Shown in pieces: positions 29,877-39,076 of a DNA stretch of 64,000 nucleotides (the stretch's first letter is position 1; every line of letters starts with the position of its first letter). The stretch covers positions 124,001 to 188,000 of the forward strand of contig JNLK01000001.1 in assembly GCA_000703065.1 (NCBI GenBank), given 5' to 3'. Origin of the DNA: Lachnospiraceae bacterium AC2029 (lineage in GTDB: Bacteria > Bacillota > Clostridia > Lachnospirales > Lachnospiraceae). The notes under the pieces were generated by a model. The model saw nothing but the letters and a program-made list of their open reading frames with translations, searched no databases and was not told the origin of the DNA. A program made the position numbers and the translations under genes.

Positions 29877-31712
29877 TTATGCCTCGTTGATAAAGTAAGC
29901 CTGATACCACAGCAGGAACGCATAAACCGTATACAGCTTCCGCTGGTTATTTGCCTTCCTCTCCTGATGCTCCTTCAGCCAGTGCAGCAGCATGTCCGTA
30001 TCAAAGAATTCCGCAGCAAAGGGCTGTTTGAACATCTCACGGAACTTCGATGCATACTTCTCCTCCCACAGCCACTGACGGATCGGCACGGGGAATCCCT
30101 TCTTCTTACGCTTTACCCATTCCTCGGGAAGCACCTTCTCCGAGCTCTTACGGAAGACCGTCTTGGTCTGGGTATCACTCAGCAGCAGGTCAGAGGGAAT
30201 GGTTCTCGCATAATTCCAGACCTTACGGTCCAGATAGGGAACTCGCAGCTCCAGCGAGTGTGCCATGGTCATCTTATCCGCCTTCAGAAGGATATCATTC
30301 GGCAGCCAGAGATGCATATCCAGATACATCTTCTTATGCAGCTCATCCTTGCCGCGTACCCGGTCAAAGTAAGGACGTGTCACATCCTGATAAGTCAGAT
30401 CACAGCGATACTTCGGCTTCAGAAGCGCATTTGCCTGCTCATTGTCCATGATAAATGCCTGGCCGATGTAGGAATCCTCCAGATTCAATGCATTTCTCTT
30501 GAAGAAATTCAGTCCGCGGCGGTCCTTGTCACCGATGAGCTGTCCGATCTTCTTACGGAGTCTCCAGGGAACGATCTTCTTATAGACATTTCCGGATTTA
30601 CTGGAATGGTAGGTCTCATATCCGCCGAAGAACTCGTCCGCGCCTTCACCGGACAGAACGACCTTCAGATCCTCTGCCGCCATCTCCGACAGGAAATACA
30701 GCGGTACCGCCGAAAGGTTCGCATGAGGCTCGTCGGACTGGTACTGTACGGCAGGCAGTGCCTCGAAGAAATCATCCGCCGTGATCTCCCTCCGCCGGTT
30801 CTTGATCTTTAAAATGTCACAGAGCGCCTTCGCATCCGTGCTCTCATCAAAACCGTCCGTCTTAAAGCCTACGGAATAGGTCTTGTCCGGCCGCGCCAAG
30901 GTGGCGATAAAACTGGAATCCACACCGCCTGACAGGAAGGATCCCACCTCCACGTCGGCGATCTGGTGATACTTTACGGAATTCTCGACTTCCTTGTAGA
31001 TCTGCTCTGCCGTCTCCCCCTCGGTCCGTTCCTGCGGACGGAAGGATGCATTGAAATACTGCTCTGTCAGGAAATGAGATCCGTCATAGGTGAAGTAGGT
31101 TCCCGGCTCAAGCTTGTAAACATTTCGGAAAATGGTCTCCTTCATCGGAGAATACTGGAAGATCAGATACATTTTCAGCGCTTCCCTGTTCACTTCCTTC
31201 CGGAACGCCGGATGCGGCAGAAATGCCTTGATCTCCGAACCGAAGAGCAGGGTGTCCCGCATCTTCGCATAATAGAACGGCTTGATGCCGAAGGCATCTC
31301 TTGCGCCGTAGAGCCTGTGTTCCTTTGTATCATAGATTACGAAGGCGAACATGCCCCGAAGCAGGGATGCAGTCTTCTCTCCGTAGATCTGATAGGTCTG
31401 AAGAAGCGCCTCCGTGTCACTGTTCGTCTGGAAGGTGACTCCGTGCTCCCGGATCAGCTTCCTCCGTATATCCTTGTAATTATAGATCTCTCCGTTAAAT
31501 ACGATGACATACCGGCCATCTGCGCTGTACATAGGCTGGATACCGAGTTCAAGATCGATGATACTGAGTCTCCGGTGTCCCAGAGCCACATGCTCATCCA
31601 CATAGACGCCCTCTCCATCCGGTCCGCGATGGGCGATCTTCTCGCTCATGGCCCGAATGACCTGCTCCCGATCATACTCTCCGTTTCCGAAAAAGCCTGC
31701 AAAACCACACAT
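29877..31712 (-). CDS. asnB: Asparagine synthetase (glutamine-hydrolysing)
   Basis: A 611-residue AsnB that makes asparagine from aspartate, ATP and glutamine ammonia. The start at 31712 gives MCGFAGF, so the catalytic Cys2 of the class II glutaminase is exposed after Met removal; AAGGA lies before it. The synthetase domain holds the PP-loop LSGGVDSS. Conserved HRRLSI, FNGEIYNY and GEGADEFFGGY segments are present. Its own promoter is visible. The frame continues 23 codons upstream without a binding site. Confidence 0.95.
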   Translation of the reverse strand: MCGFAGFFGNGEYDREQVIRAMSEKIAHRGPDGEGVYVDEHVALGHRRLSIIDLELGIQPMYSADGRYVIVFNGEIYNYKDIRRKLIREHGVTFQTNSDTEALLQTYQIYGEKTASLLRGMFAFVIYDTKEHRLYGARDAFGIKPFYYAKMRDTLLFGSEIKAFLPHPAFRKEVNREALKMYLIFQYSPMKETIFRNVYKLEPGTYFTYDGSHFLTEQYFNASFRPQERTEGETAEQIYKEVENSVKYHQIADVEVGSFLSGGVDSSFIATLARPDKTYSVGFKTDGFDESTDAKALCDILKIKNRRREITADDFFEALPAVQYQSDEPHANLSAVPLYFLSEMAAEDLKVVLSGEGADEFFGGYETYHSSKSGNVYKKIVPWRLRKKIGQLIGDKDRRGLNFFKRNALNLEDSYIGQAFIMDNEQANALLKPKYRCDLTYQDVTRPYFDRVRGKDELHKKMYLDMHLWLPNDILLKADKMTMAHSLELRVPYLDRKVWNYARTIPSDLLLSDTQTKTVFRKSSEKVLPEEWVKRKKKGFPVPIRQWLWEEKYASKFREMFKQPFAAEFFDTDMLLHWLKEHQERKANNQRKLYTVYAFLLWYQAYFINEA

Positions 31713-31783
31713 AAAATTGTCCTTACTCGCCGCAGCGATTGCCTTTCTGTTTTGTCTTCTTCCGGTGCGCGCACCTTCCATCT

Positions 31784-31812
31784 ATTTTACCAACTTTGGT
31801 CATGAAAGTAAA
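31784..31812 (-). promoter_or_regulatory. asnB promoter
   Basis: Minus-strand TTTACT, 17-bp spacer, TAAAAT, about 72 bases before asnB. Confidence 0.6.
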
Positions 31813-31837
31813 GAGGCGGAGCATTTCCTGCCCCGCC
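31811..31837 (-). terminator. Terminator of the membrane EAL gene
   Basis: 9-bp stem GGCGGGGCA/TGCTCCGCC (one wobble), followed by TCTTTACTTT on the minus strand, 13 bases past the stop codon. Confidence 0.75.
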
Positions 31838-31849
31838 CCGGAACGGCGT

Positions 31850-33775
31850 TTAATTCTCTTTTTTGAAGTACTCCGTCAGCTTCTCGATGGGGATCGGCCG
31901 GGAGTATTTATAGCCCTGAAGATATTTTGCTTCCATTCTCACACAACGGTTCTCATCATCCGCTGTTTCCACACCCTCATAAAGCACGGCATAGTTCATA
32001 TCACTGAACATCTGGGCCAGATGGGATACCATCTTCTCGGAATTCTCATCCGATCCGGCTGCAAGGACCATGGACCGGTCGAACTTGATGATATCGAAGG
32101 GCAGCTCCATGATACGTTCAAAGTTGGAATACCCGGTTCCGAAATCATCCAGATAAAACTTGATACCGCTCTCCCGCAGTTCCTCGATCTTCGACTTCAT
32201 GATCATGAAATCGCCCTCGCTCTGACTCTCCGTAAGCTCGATGGCCACCTTTCCGAAGGGAATTCCGGTTTTCCGGATCACGGAGCTGATATCCAGGCAG
32301 AAGCAATCCTCCCGAAGCTCCTGGGCGGAAATGTTCACTGATATCCTTACGATTCTGTAGCCCTGCTCCATCATGGTCCGGATCTGCTCACAGGTCTTAT
32401 GAAGGATGATCAGTGTAAGCTGATGGATGATCCGGTTCTCCTCAGCCAGGGGAATGAACACATCCGGATATACCATTCCCGCATCCGGAAGGACGATCCG
32501 CATCAGTGCCTCCGCCGTATCGTAGGTCTGTGTCGCAATGTTCAGCACCGGCTGACAGTACACATGTACCCTGGGGTCGTTCGGATTCCCCGTTTTACAG
32601 ATATCCAGAAGCTCCGTCAGCACATACTTATGCTTCTGATACTCCCTGATATCCTCGTCGGTCACAAAACGGACCTCATTATTCTTCATTTTAGATTCCA
32701 TAAAATGGATCAGCCCCACGTAATCCCGTTCAAAGCTGATCTCCTCATCGGAATGAATGATCATGATCTTGAAGGGCATCCGGTATTTCGGATACTCCTC
32801 GTCAAATCCGTTCAGGATACTGTTGATGGTGTTCTCATAATTCGGATTCTTGGCCTTGTCCGCCACCAGAACCTGCCGTCCGTTGGATAACTGAAACAGG
32901 GTCGCCCCCTTGAAATACTCACCCGCAAACCGCCGGACCGTCTCCTTGATCTTCTCCGGATAGGGCTTCCCTTCCTCTTCCAGGTTCACCAGAAGGAGCG
33001 TCATCATCAGAAGCTCTCTTTTTCTCTTGTAGCTGAATTTTACCAGTTCATCAAAGGCCGATGAATCCACCGCACCCATTTCCAGATTATAGGGATGGGA
33101 ATGCATCATGTACATCACGGCAAAAGCCGGCAGGATATAGGTTCCCACCGTATAGGAGGACTGATCGAATTTTTCCTGTAGGAAGAGAATGGCAAATGCC
33201 AGAATGCTGGCTCCGAACACACCGGTCATAACCTGCTTATAGAGTCGTTTCCTGTAACGGACCAGCAGATAAATGATCACCAGTGCCAACAATATGTATC
33301 CGATGGGGAACAGGTTGAAGTTTTCGATGGCCTCATCATCTCCGATGATGCGGAAGCCCCAGTGGAAATATCCTGACAGGAATTCATAAATGATCATGCC
33401 GATCGTCAGGATCCCTGTGGGAACCACGATCTGCCAGGTAGTCCGGCGGCTGAGGTGCATCTGTTCCCGGATATAAAGGACATAAAGATACATATCAAAA
33501 TACAGGAAGCTGTGATAGGATGCCCGAAGGATGTAGATCAGTGTGGGCGAATACTCATGCTGTCTGCTCAGCATGAAATGAAATCCCAGACTGGAGACCG
33601 CGGCCAGGATCAGGATAAAGATCAGAAGCCGAAAGATGGTGTAGGTACGGTTCTTGGTGATATAGGCAATGTGCATCAGAAGAAGAAACACCAAACAGGC
33701 CGCAACGACAAAAACGTCGCCGACCGGGGTGTAATTTCCGTAATAATAATATCCTGTTGCTCCACCTATCGCCAT
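31850..33775 (-). CDS. Membrane EAL-domain c-di-GMP phosphodiesterase
   Basis: A 641-residue protein with about seven transmembrane helices in residues 15-235 (MASE/7TM-like sensor), a linker region at about 240-380 that resembles a GGDEF domain without any GGDEF motif, and a C-terminal EAL domain (about 395-640). The EAL domain keeps AEALMR, VAIELTES, DDFGTGYSN, IKFDRS and YEGVET, so c-di-GMP hydrolysis is likely. Start at 33775 follows GAGGA. It would sense a membrane or external signal; the ligand is unknown. It stands alone between a promoter and a terminator. Confidence 0.88.
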   Translation of the reverse strand: MAIGGATGYYYYGNYTPVGDVFVVAACLVFLLLMHIAYITKNRTYTIFRLLIFILILAAVSSLGFHFMLSRQHEYSPTLIYILRASYHSFLYFDMYLYVLYIREQMHLSRRTTWQIVVPTGILTIGMIIYEFLSGYFHWGFRIIGDDEAIENFNLFPIGYILLALVIIYLLVRYRKRLYKQVMTGVFGASILAFAILFLQEKFDQSSYTVGTYILPAFAVMYMMHSHPYNLEMGAVDSSAFDELVKFSYKRKRELLMMTLLLVNLEEEGKPYPEKIKETVRRFAGEYFKGATLFQLSNGRQVLVADKAKNPNYENTINSILNGFDEEYPKYRMPFKIMIIHSDEEISFERDYVGLIHFMESKMKNNEVRFVTDEDIREYQKHKYVLTELLDICKTGNPNDPRVHVYCQPVLNIATQTYDTAEALMRIVLPDAGMVYPDVFIPLAEENRIIHQLTLIILHKTCEQIRTMMEQGYRIVRISVNISAQELREDCFCLDISSVIRKTGIPFGKVAIELTESQSEGDFMIMKSKIEELRESGIKFYLDDFGTGYSNFERIMELPFDIIKFDRSMVLAAGSDENSEKMVSHLAQMFSDMNYAVLYEGVETADDENRCVRMEAKYLQGYKYSRPIPIEKLTEYFKKEN

Positions 33776-33849
33776 ATCGATCCTCTATACCAACAGCCTG
33801 CTTGAGATCAAAGAAAATATACCCGAATGAAACGGTAACAAACATTACA

Positions 33850-33878
33850 ATTTTACTATACCCGCAGGAAATATGCAA
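33850..33878 (-). promoter_or_regulatory. Promoter of the membrane EAL gene
   Basis: Minus-strand TTGCAT, 17-bp spacer, TAAAAT, 75 bases before the gene. Confidence 0.65.
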
Positions 33879-33909
33879 TAAACAGTCATGCCACCCGGTG
33901 AAAATGAGT

Positions 33910-33938
33910 AAAAAAGACCCCGGCTGCACGAGCCGGGG
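33910..33938 (-). terminator. hup terminator
   Basis: 8-bp GC stem CCCCGGCT/AGCCGGGG, 5-base loop, followed by TCTTTTTT on the minus strand. Confidence 0.92.
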
Positions 33939-33955
33939 CGAGAGTCGCATAAAAC

Positions 33956-34258
33956 TTATTTCTTCTTTGCCTTCTTAGCGGGCTTGCTGTTAACCTTCTC
34001 CTTCAGAGCTGCGCCAGCCTTGAACTTCGGCTGCTTAGCTGCCTTGATCTTGATGGTCTCACCAGTCTGCGGATTGCGGCCTGTACGAGCTGCTCTTGTA
34101 CCAACCTCGAATGTACCGAAGCCGATCAGCTGTACCTTTTCACCCTTCTGAAGCTCATCAGAAACAACATCAACAAATGCCTTTACAGCTGCCTCTGCGT
34201 CCTTCTTGGAAATTTCTGCTTCTGCAGCGATTGCTGCAACAAGTTCTGTCTTGTTCAT
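33956..34258 (-). CDS. HU-family DNA-binding protein
   Basis: A 100-residue histone-like protein that bends and compacts DNA as a dimer. [20 protein letters not shown] begins the helical dimer region, [20 protein letters not shown] is the DNA-binding arm signature, and about ten extra Lys/Ala/Pro residues at the C-terminus (KPAKKAKKK) extend it beyond the usual 90. It has its own consensus-like promoter and terminator. AAAGGAAG is about 9 bases before the start. Confidence 0.95.
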   Translation of the reverse strand: MNKTELVAAIAAEAEISKKDAEAAVKAFVDVVSDELQKGEKVQLIGFGTFEVGTRAARTGRNPQTGETIKIKAAKQPKFKAGAALKEKVNSKPAKKAKKK

Positions 34259-34305
34259 AGTCTTCTGCTTCCTTTCGTATTAGGATTTGTTTTTTTACAG
34301 TGCCT

Positions 34306-34334
34306 ATTATACACGGCTTTCATGGATATTTCAA
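34306..34334 (-). promoter_or_regulatory. hup promoter
   Basis: Minus-strand TTGAAA, 17-bp spacer, TATAAT, 48 bases before hup. Confidence 0.85.
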
Positions 34335-34434
34335 TCCTTTTCCGCAAGATATTGTGGGGTTTTTTGAAAAAAAACACTAAATTTTGCTGATTTTACGGCG
34401 TTTTTCAGAGATTGGGTTACATAATTCCCCGTAT

Positions 34435-35349
34435 TTATTGGGTTCCCGGCACTGCTTCCCGCAACTTTTCCCAAAAATCAAGCATTCTGCGGTTCATTTT
34501 TATCTCGTGAACGCGAACAAAGGAGAATCCTGCCTGTGCTCCCAGGAGTGAAGTTGCAGCCGTTGCCTCGTCCCTCTCTCCCGTCGGAATATCAAGCAGA
34601 TTTCCCAATACGGACTTCCGGGAGGTCCCCAGCAGCAAACCGCTGCCGGTTCCGCGAAACTGTTCCAGACAGCCGATGCATCGCAGGTTTTCTTCCTGTG
34701 TCTTGGCAAATCCCACTCCGGGATCCAGAAGGATCCTGTCCCTCGGCACGCCTGCCTCATCTGCGATCCGGAGCGACTCTTCCCATCCCTCCTTCACACG
34801 TGTTATCACATCGTTTCGGCCTGCCTCCGACACTCCGGACCTCTGATACTGCTCTTCCGTTCTCTCTGCCATATTTCGCGCCAGAAGGTCATTATGCATC
34901 AGGACTGCCGGCTTTCCATGCCGGGCCACGACCTCAGCCATGGTCTCCTTCTGGCCGGTGGCAAGTTCCGGATGCAGGGTCTCATACCGGAATCCCCAGA
35001 TATCATTCGCCAGATCCGCTCCCGCTTCAAAGGCGGCATCCATCACCTCTGCTTTGTAGCTGTCCACGGAGACCGGGACGTCGAACCCGGACTTTATACA
35101 TTCTATCATGGGAAGCAACCGTTCCATCTCCTCTTCCGCAGTGACCTCCTCTGCTCCCGGTCTCGTGCTTTCCGCCCCCAGGTCGATCACATCCGCACCG
35201 TCCCGCAGCATTTCCTCAACATGGTGAAGTGCTGCATCCCGATTCGTGAAAAGCCCTCCGTCGGAGAAGGAATCAGGCGTCAGATTCAGTATCCCCATGA
35301 TATAGATCCTTGATCCGTCCATCCGAAAATCCCTGTTCGCGATACGCAT
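34435..35349 (-). CDS. folP: Dihydropteroate synthase
   Basis: A 304-residue DHPS, which joins p-aminobenzoate to the pterin diphosphate in folate synthesis and is the sulfonamide target. Signatures are MGILNLTPDSFSDGG, DLGAESTRPGAE, and DPGVGFAKT. The start at 35349 follows AAGGAGG at 6 bases; the frame extends 26 codons further without a site. Slightly longer than typical, with an insertion around residues 120-170 (YETLHPELATGQKE). No other folate genes adjoin it. Confidence 0.94.
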   Translation of the reverse strand: MRIANRDFRMDGSRIYIMGILNLTPDSFSDGGLFTNRDAALHHVEEMLRDGADVIDLGAESTRPGAEEVTAEEEMERLLPMIECIKSGFDVPVSVDSYKAEVMDAAFEAGADLANDIWGFRYETLHPELATGQKETMAEVVARHGKPAVLMHNDLLARNMAERTEEQYQRSGVSEAGRNDVITRVKEGWEESLRIADEAGVPRDRILLDPGVGFAKTQEENLRCIGCLEQFRGTGSGLLLGTSRKSVLGNLLDIPTGERDEATAATSLLGAQAGFSFVRVHEIKMNRRMLDFWEKLREAVPGTQ

Positions 35350-35435
35350 TTGTCTCCTCCTTAAATAAATGAAATCTATAGACCAAATCACTCCCCCTAT
35401 CATAATCGGATTTCCTAATTTTATCAATAAATGAA

Positions 35436-35464
35436 TTGAACCAAACGCAATTATTTGATAGAAT
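35436..35464 (+). promoter_or_regulatory. Promoter of the GGDEF gene
   Basis: TTGAAC, 17-bp spacer, TAGAAT, 54 bases before the gene. Confidence 0.75.
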
Positions 35465-35517
35465 AAAGTTGTAATATTGTAACTTTTCGGGGGATCGTAA
35501 CAAAGGAGTGAGGGTCT

Positions 35518-37221
35518 ATGCTGACTATCTTAAAAACGACGTATCTTGAGTCGTCGCGAAAGTTCCATCGCATCATACTTGCCTTACTGGCCATATCCGT
35601 TGTCTTCTCTTATATCTTTGATCAGGGCACGGATCTGAAGACCATGATCTTCTATCTGGTACTTCTTGCAGGCTGCTTTGGCTTTGACCTTTTCTATAAG
35701 AGTTACAGCCAGCGTCCGGAATACTATTCAGGCATTTATGTATATAAGGTATTTGTTTACCTGGGCGCAATGATCGCCGGTTGCTTCATCGGTGAGCTTC
35801 CCGTGCCCGTTCTCTGCATGTTCGTCATTTACGGCATCCTGATGATATGCGAAAGCGTTCTTCTGAATGATGTATACGACATCATGCTGACCTATCGTGA
35901 CTATTTCTTCCTGACCACCATGCTGGCTCTGGCCGTGGTCCTGCCCTACCGCGGGCTCTTCGATAAGGCCATCGCCATCCTTCTTCTGGTGGGAGGTGTC
36001 TTCCTCTTCATGGTCGTTCATCTGCTCCGCCAGATCACCATTCAGAGTATGATCTACATGGATCGTCAGTACACCAACATCTTCTTTAAGAACCTGGATG
36101 TTGAGGAAGAGAATTCCGGCCTCGTGGAGATGCAGAACCGTCTGGAAGAGGTAAATGAGACCATTAACTATCAGAGGATCCAGTTAAATGACGCGCTGTC
36201 CGACCTGAAGAAGCGCAGTGCCGAGACTCACGCTCTGATCGATATCACCTCCTACTTTACCTCCACCTTCGATCTCTCCCAGAGTATGGAGTTTATGATC
36301 AAGAAGCTGGTTGAACTGAAGGATGCAAATATCTGCTGCTTCCTGATCGACAAGGATATCTGCCTGAACGAGGAGATCATCTTCGAATCCTACACGGATA
36401 AGAACTACGGAAGGGAACGTCTGAAGAAGGAAACCCTCCAGATCTTCCAGGAGTTTAAAAAGAGCGGCTCCAGAGATCCTCTGGTGATCTGCGACAACTA
36501 CGACCAGTACCTGCCCTATTTTGAGCGTCGCGGCTGCTGTATCACGGCACTTCCCGCTTATGAGCAGGATAACCTTTACGGCGTGATGATCATTGCCGGT
36601 GAGCGTTACGACTTCTTCTACGGCGGTTACGACTTCTACAAGACCACCATCGGAGATTTCACCACAGCCATGATCAAGGACCGCCTGTATCTGCAGACCG
36701 AGGATATGGCCAAGAAGGACGGCCTGACCAAGATCTACAACCGCATCTACTTCAATCAGGTTTATCCGGATATGCTGAATGAAGCAAAGGAAAAAGGTGG
36801 CACCATATCCGTTCTCATGCTGGATATCGACCACTTCAAGAATGTAAACGATACCTATGGTCACCTGGCCGGTGATGAAGCTATCCGCTCCGTAGCACGT
36901 TCCGATTGGGAGGTTGCAAAGAAGTACGGCGGTATGGCAGTACGTTTCGGTGGCGAGGAATTCCTCCTGATCCTGCAGGACACTCCGCTGGAGAAGGCAA
37001 AGGAGATCGCCGCAGAGCTTCACGAAAAGATCCGTACCACCACGATCTACTTTGAGGATTACGAGATCAACATCAACACCAGCCTTGGTGTTGCGAACTA
37101 CCCCACCACCGTTCAGGATACAGAGCTCACTCTGGATCGGTCCGACAAGGCGATGTACTACGGCAAGACCCATGGCCGCGGCAGGGTCATTGTGGACGGC
37201 GTAGACAACGTAGATCCTTAA
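35518..37221 (+). CDS. Membrane diguanylate cyclase (GAF-GGDEF)
   Basis: A 567-residue protein with about six transmembrane helices (18-175), a coiled-coil stretch (190-235), a GAF-like domain (235-390) and a C-terminal GGDEF domain (400-560). The catalytic motif GGEEF is at 478-482, and LDIDHFKNVNDTYGH is intact, so it should make c-di-GMP from two GTP. No RxxD inhibitory site is visible upstream of the motif, so product inhibition may be absent. AAAGGAG lies before the start. It is the only clearly cyclase-competent protein among the three c-di-GMP genes in this window. Confidence 0.92.
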   Translation: MLTILKTTYLESSRKFHRIILALLAISVVFSYIFDQGTDLKTMIFYLVLLAGCFGFDLFYKSYSQRPEYYSGIYVYKVFVYLGAMIAGCFIGELPVPVLCMFVIYGILMICESVLLNDVYDIMLTYRDYFFLTTMLALAVVLPYRGLFDKAIAILLLVGGVFLFMVVHLLRQITIQSMIYMDRQYTNIFFKNLDVEEENSGLVEMQNRLEEVNETINYQRIQLNDALSDLKKRSAETHALIDITSYFTSTFDLSQSMEFMIKKLVELKDANICCFLIDKDICLNEEIIFESYTDKNYGRERLKKETLQIFQEFKKSGSRDPLVICDNYDQYLPYFERRGCCITALPAYEQDNLYGVMIIAGERYDFFYGGYDFYKTTIGDFTTAMIKDRLYLQTEDMAKKDGLTKIYNRIYFNQVYPDMLNEAKEKGGTISVLMLDIDHFKNVNDTYGHLAGDEAIRSVARSDWEVAKKYGGMAVRFGGEEFLLILQDTPLEKAKEIAAELHEKIRTTTIYFEDYEININTSLGVANYPTTVQDTELTLDRSDKAMYYGKTHGRGRVIVDGVDNVDP

Positions 37222-37244
37222 ACCAACTAAACAATATGACTGAA

Positions 37245-37288
37245 GGACAGCCTCTGCGCCACATTTTCATGTGACTCGGAGGCTGTCC
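37245..37288. repeat. REP-like hairpin sharing the apex of 27629-27692
   Basis: 10-bp outer stem GGACAGCCTC/GAGGCTGTCC, interrupted middle, and an inner CACAT-TTTC-ATGTG apex. It has no T run on either strand, so is not a standard terminator, and it lies between convergent genes. Confidence 0.8.
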
Positions 37289-37300
37289 CTCTGTTAATCC

Positions 37301-38639
37301 CTATTCTTCCCGGTTCTTCCTTAAGGCTCTGCGCTGTTTGGATATTTCCTTCTTCCGGGCATAGTTCCGTGTATTCTCTTTTCCCAGATTCAGGTAAAGC
37401 TGCAGTCGATCACGAGACAGTCTCCCCTCTTCGATGGCGGCCTTCACCGCACAGCCGGGCTCCGTATCATGCCTGCAGTTACTGAACCTGCACCTGCTTT
37501 CCAGTTCCCGGATATCCGAGAAGGTATTATCTATCCCCTCTTCCACATTTGCCATACCGATCTCTCTCATTCCCGGCGTATCGATAACGGATACTCCGTT
37601 TTTCAGACAGATCATCTGCCTGACAGTTGTGGTGTGCCGTCCGGTGTCATCCGACTCTCTGATCTCACCGGTCTTCATGATCTCTTCACCTGCTATGGCA
37701 TTGATGAGTGTCGATCCGGTTATAGCTGTAGTCCTCATTCAGGGAGGTTACTATGAAGCAGTCGTCCGCATTTGCCAGCATATACTGCATGACACCCGTC
37801 TTCGCCTGATCCGGCCGCTGCAGAAGGCTGGTCCTCTCACACACGGAAAGGATTACGGAATCTCCCATGGGATTATAGAGAAATGTCACATAGTCTCCCA
37901 CCACCGGGAACACTTCATCCTCCTTCTCATAGAACCCGCCCTTCAGCTTTGCCGGGATCTCCGTTTCAAAGAAACGTATCATATAGCTGTTCTTCTGAAC
38001 CGCCGAAATGCGTCCCAGCCGTTCTTTATGGAGCCACTGACAGGACAGCTTCAGCGGTTTATAATACGGAAACTGCTTCGTAAATTCCTGAACCCTGTCT
38101 TCGTCCTCACAGGCTTCAAACGCCTGTGACTCATAGAGGGTGCCGTGAACGTCCTCAAATGCCGAATTTAGCGGACAGGCCATAAAGGCATCAAAGTTTC
38201 CCAGGGTCGGATGTTTGATCCCGAAACGGTCACAGGTCACGAACCCATGCTTCGGGTAGTAGTCCGGTTCTCCGCAGATCACAATTCCGCTGTAACCGGC
38301 CTCCTTCGCCAGTGTCATGGTGGTTTTCAGCAATTTGGACGCGATCCCCATGTTAAAGCAGGTTGGTTCCACAGCCAGAGGTCCGAATGTAAGGACTTCA
38401 TGTTCCTCGCCGTTCTCCACCACCTTTGCCGCGGAATAAAAGATCGCGCCTACGATACGTCCGTCCAGTTCCGCCACCCTGCTGAGCTCCGGCAGATATT
38501 CCGGCGCCTGTCGCAGCACGTGGACCAGGTAATGCTCGTTGCATCCCGGGCCATGGATATTCCAAAAGGCACGCATGACCATATGCTCTGTATTGTAATA
38601 ATCTTCTTTTGTTTCTTTTCTGATTATGATCTGATTCAT
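37301..38639 (-). pseudogene. Broken GNAT acetyltransferase - RsgA GTPase fusion
   Basis: The first 230 or so residues form a GNAT acetyltransferase (MNQIIIRKETKEDYYNTEHM, LTFGPLAVEP, GIASKLLKTT). They run in frame into the OB-fold of the ribosome-assembly GTPase RsgA (ERLGRISAVQ to NADDCFIVTSLNEDYSYNR). At about 37714 the frame breaks and ends at 37686. The rest of RsgA continues in another frame: STLINAIAG, GRHTTT, DTPGMREIG and the zinc-knuckle region CRFSNCRHDTEPGC, ending at 37301. Compared with intact RsgA about 85 residues are missing, covering NKxD and most of the P-loop. This is a deletion plus frameshift, so GTPase function is lost; the GNAT part may still be made. Confidence 0.85.
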
Positions 38640-38792
38640 TGTCTGATTCTCCGTTCTTTTGTATGTATTATTATATCAATCCGGGAAGGCCTGCTTCCCA
38701 TCAAGGGTAAAACCACAGCACGGAGATTCGATCCAGACGCGTATATCGAGTCAAACTCCCCTTTGGGGCGGGGCTTTGACGCTCGCGGCAAT

Positions 38793-38817
38793 AAAAAAAC
38801 GTGACGAAAGCGCCACG
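38793..38817 (-). terminator. Terminator of the short leader-like unit
   Basis: Minus-strand stem CGTGGCG/CGTCACG (one wobble) with a 4-base loop, followed by TTTTTTT. Just upstream, ATCAGAT/ATCTGAT (38825-38845) forms a second hairpin right after the small ORF's stop codon. Confidence 0.85.
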
Positions 38818-38845
38818 GTCAGAGATCAGATGGTATGGATCTGAT

Positions 38846-38914
38846 TTATGCGAAAGAAACCGAGGTCTTCATGCTGTATTCAGTTACAATCTCCAATGTT
38901 GTCACACGCATCAT
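38846..38914 (-). CDS. 22-residue ORF in a short transcription unit
   Basis: Starts ATGATG with AAGGAAAGCGAGG upstream, begins MMRVTTLEIV and ends in VSFA. It has a consensus-like promoter, a fitting ribosome binding site, and an intrinsic terminator 29 bases beyond the stop codon, so a transcript of about 160 bases is expected. No known family was recognised. It may be a leader peptide controlling the downstream GNAT-rsgA gene by attenuation, an independent small protein, or part of a small RNA. No transmembrane segment is evident, so it is not an obvious type I toxin. Confidence 0.5.
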   Translation of the reverse strand: MMRVTTLEIVTEYSMKTSVSFA

Positions 38915-38957
38915 TTGTACCTCGCTTTCCTTAAGATTATGCTTATGCACAGGTAAG

Positions 38958-38986
38958 ATAGTATCAGAAACGTAAAGGGTTGTCAA
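38958..38986 (-). promoter_or_regulatory. Promoter of the short leader-like unit
   Basis: Minus-strand TTGACA, 17-bp spacer, TACTAT, between the tuf terminator and the 22-residue ORF. The -35 also lies in a short inverted repeat (TTGTCAAGC/GCTTGACAA type). Confidence 0.85.
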
Positions 38987-39009
38987 GCCACCGCTTGACA
39001 AATAAGAAA

Positions 39010-39044
39010 AGAGCTCGGATGCAGGTAAACCTGCTCCGAGCTCT
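39010..39044 (-). terminator. tuf terminator
   Basis: 15-bp GC-rich stem (AGAGCTCGGA plus GCAGG, one bulge), loop TAAA, followed by TTTTCTTATTT on the minus strand. Confidence 0.93.
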
Positions 39045-39076
39045 GACCTTATTGATTTATCGCTTTATTCTATTGA

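Noticed and set aside
37301-37738. Separate small GTPase gene starting at 37738
   Set aside because: It begins in the middle of an RsgA G domain without a P-loop; it is the 3' fragment of the broken fusion gene.
38640-38792. tRNA gene in the gap before the GNAT-RsgA gene
   Set aside because: A stretch resembling GATTCGATCC was considered, but no acceptor, anticodon arm or full cloverleaf could be drawn.
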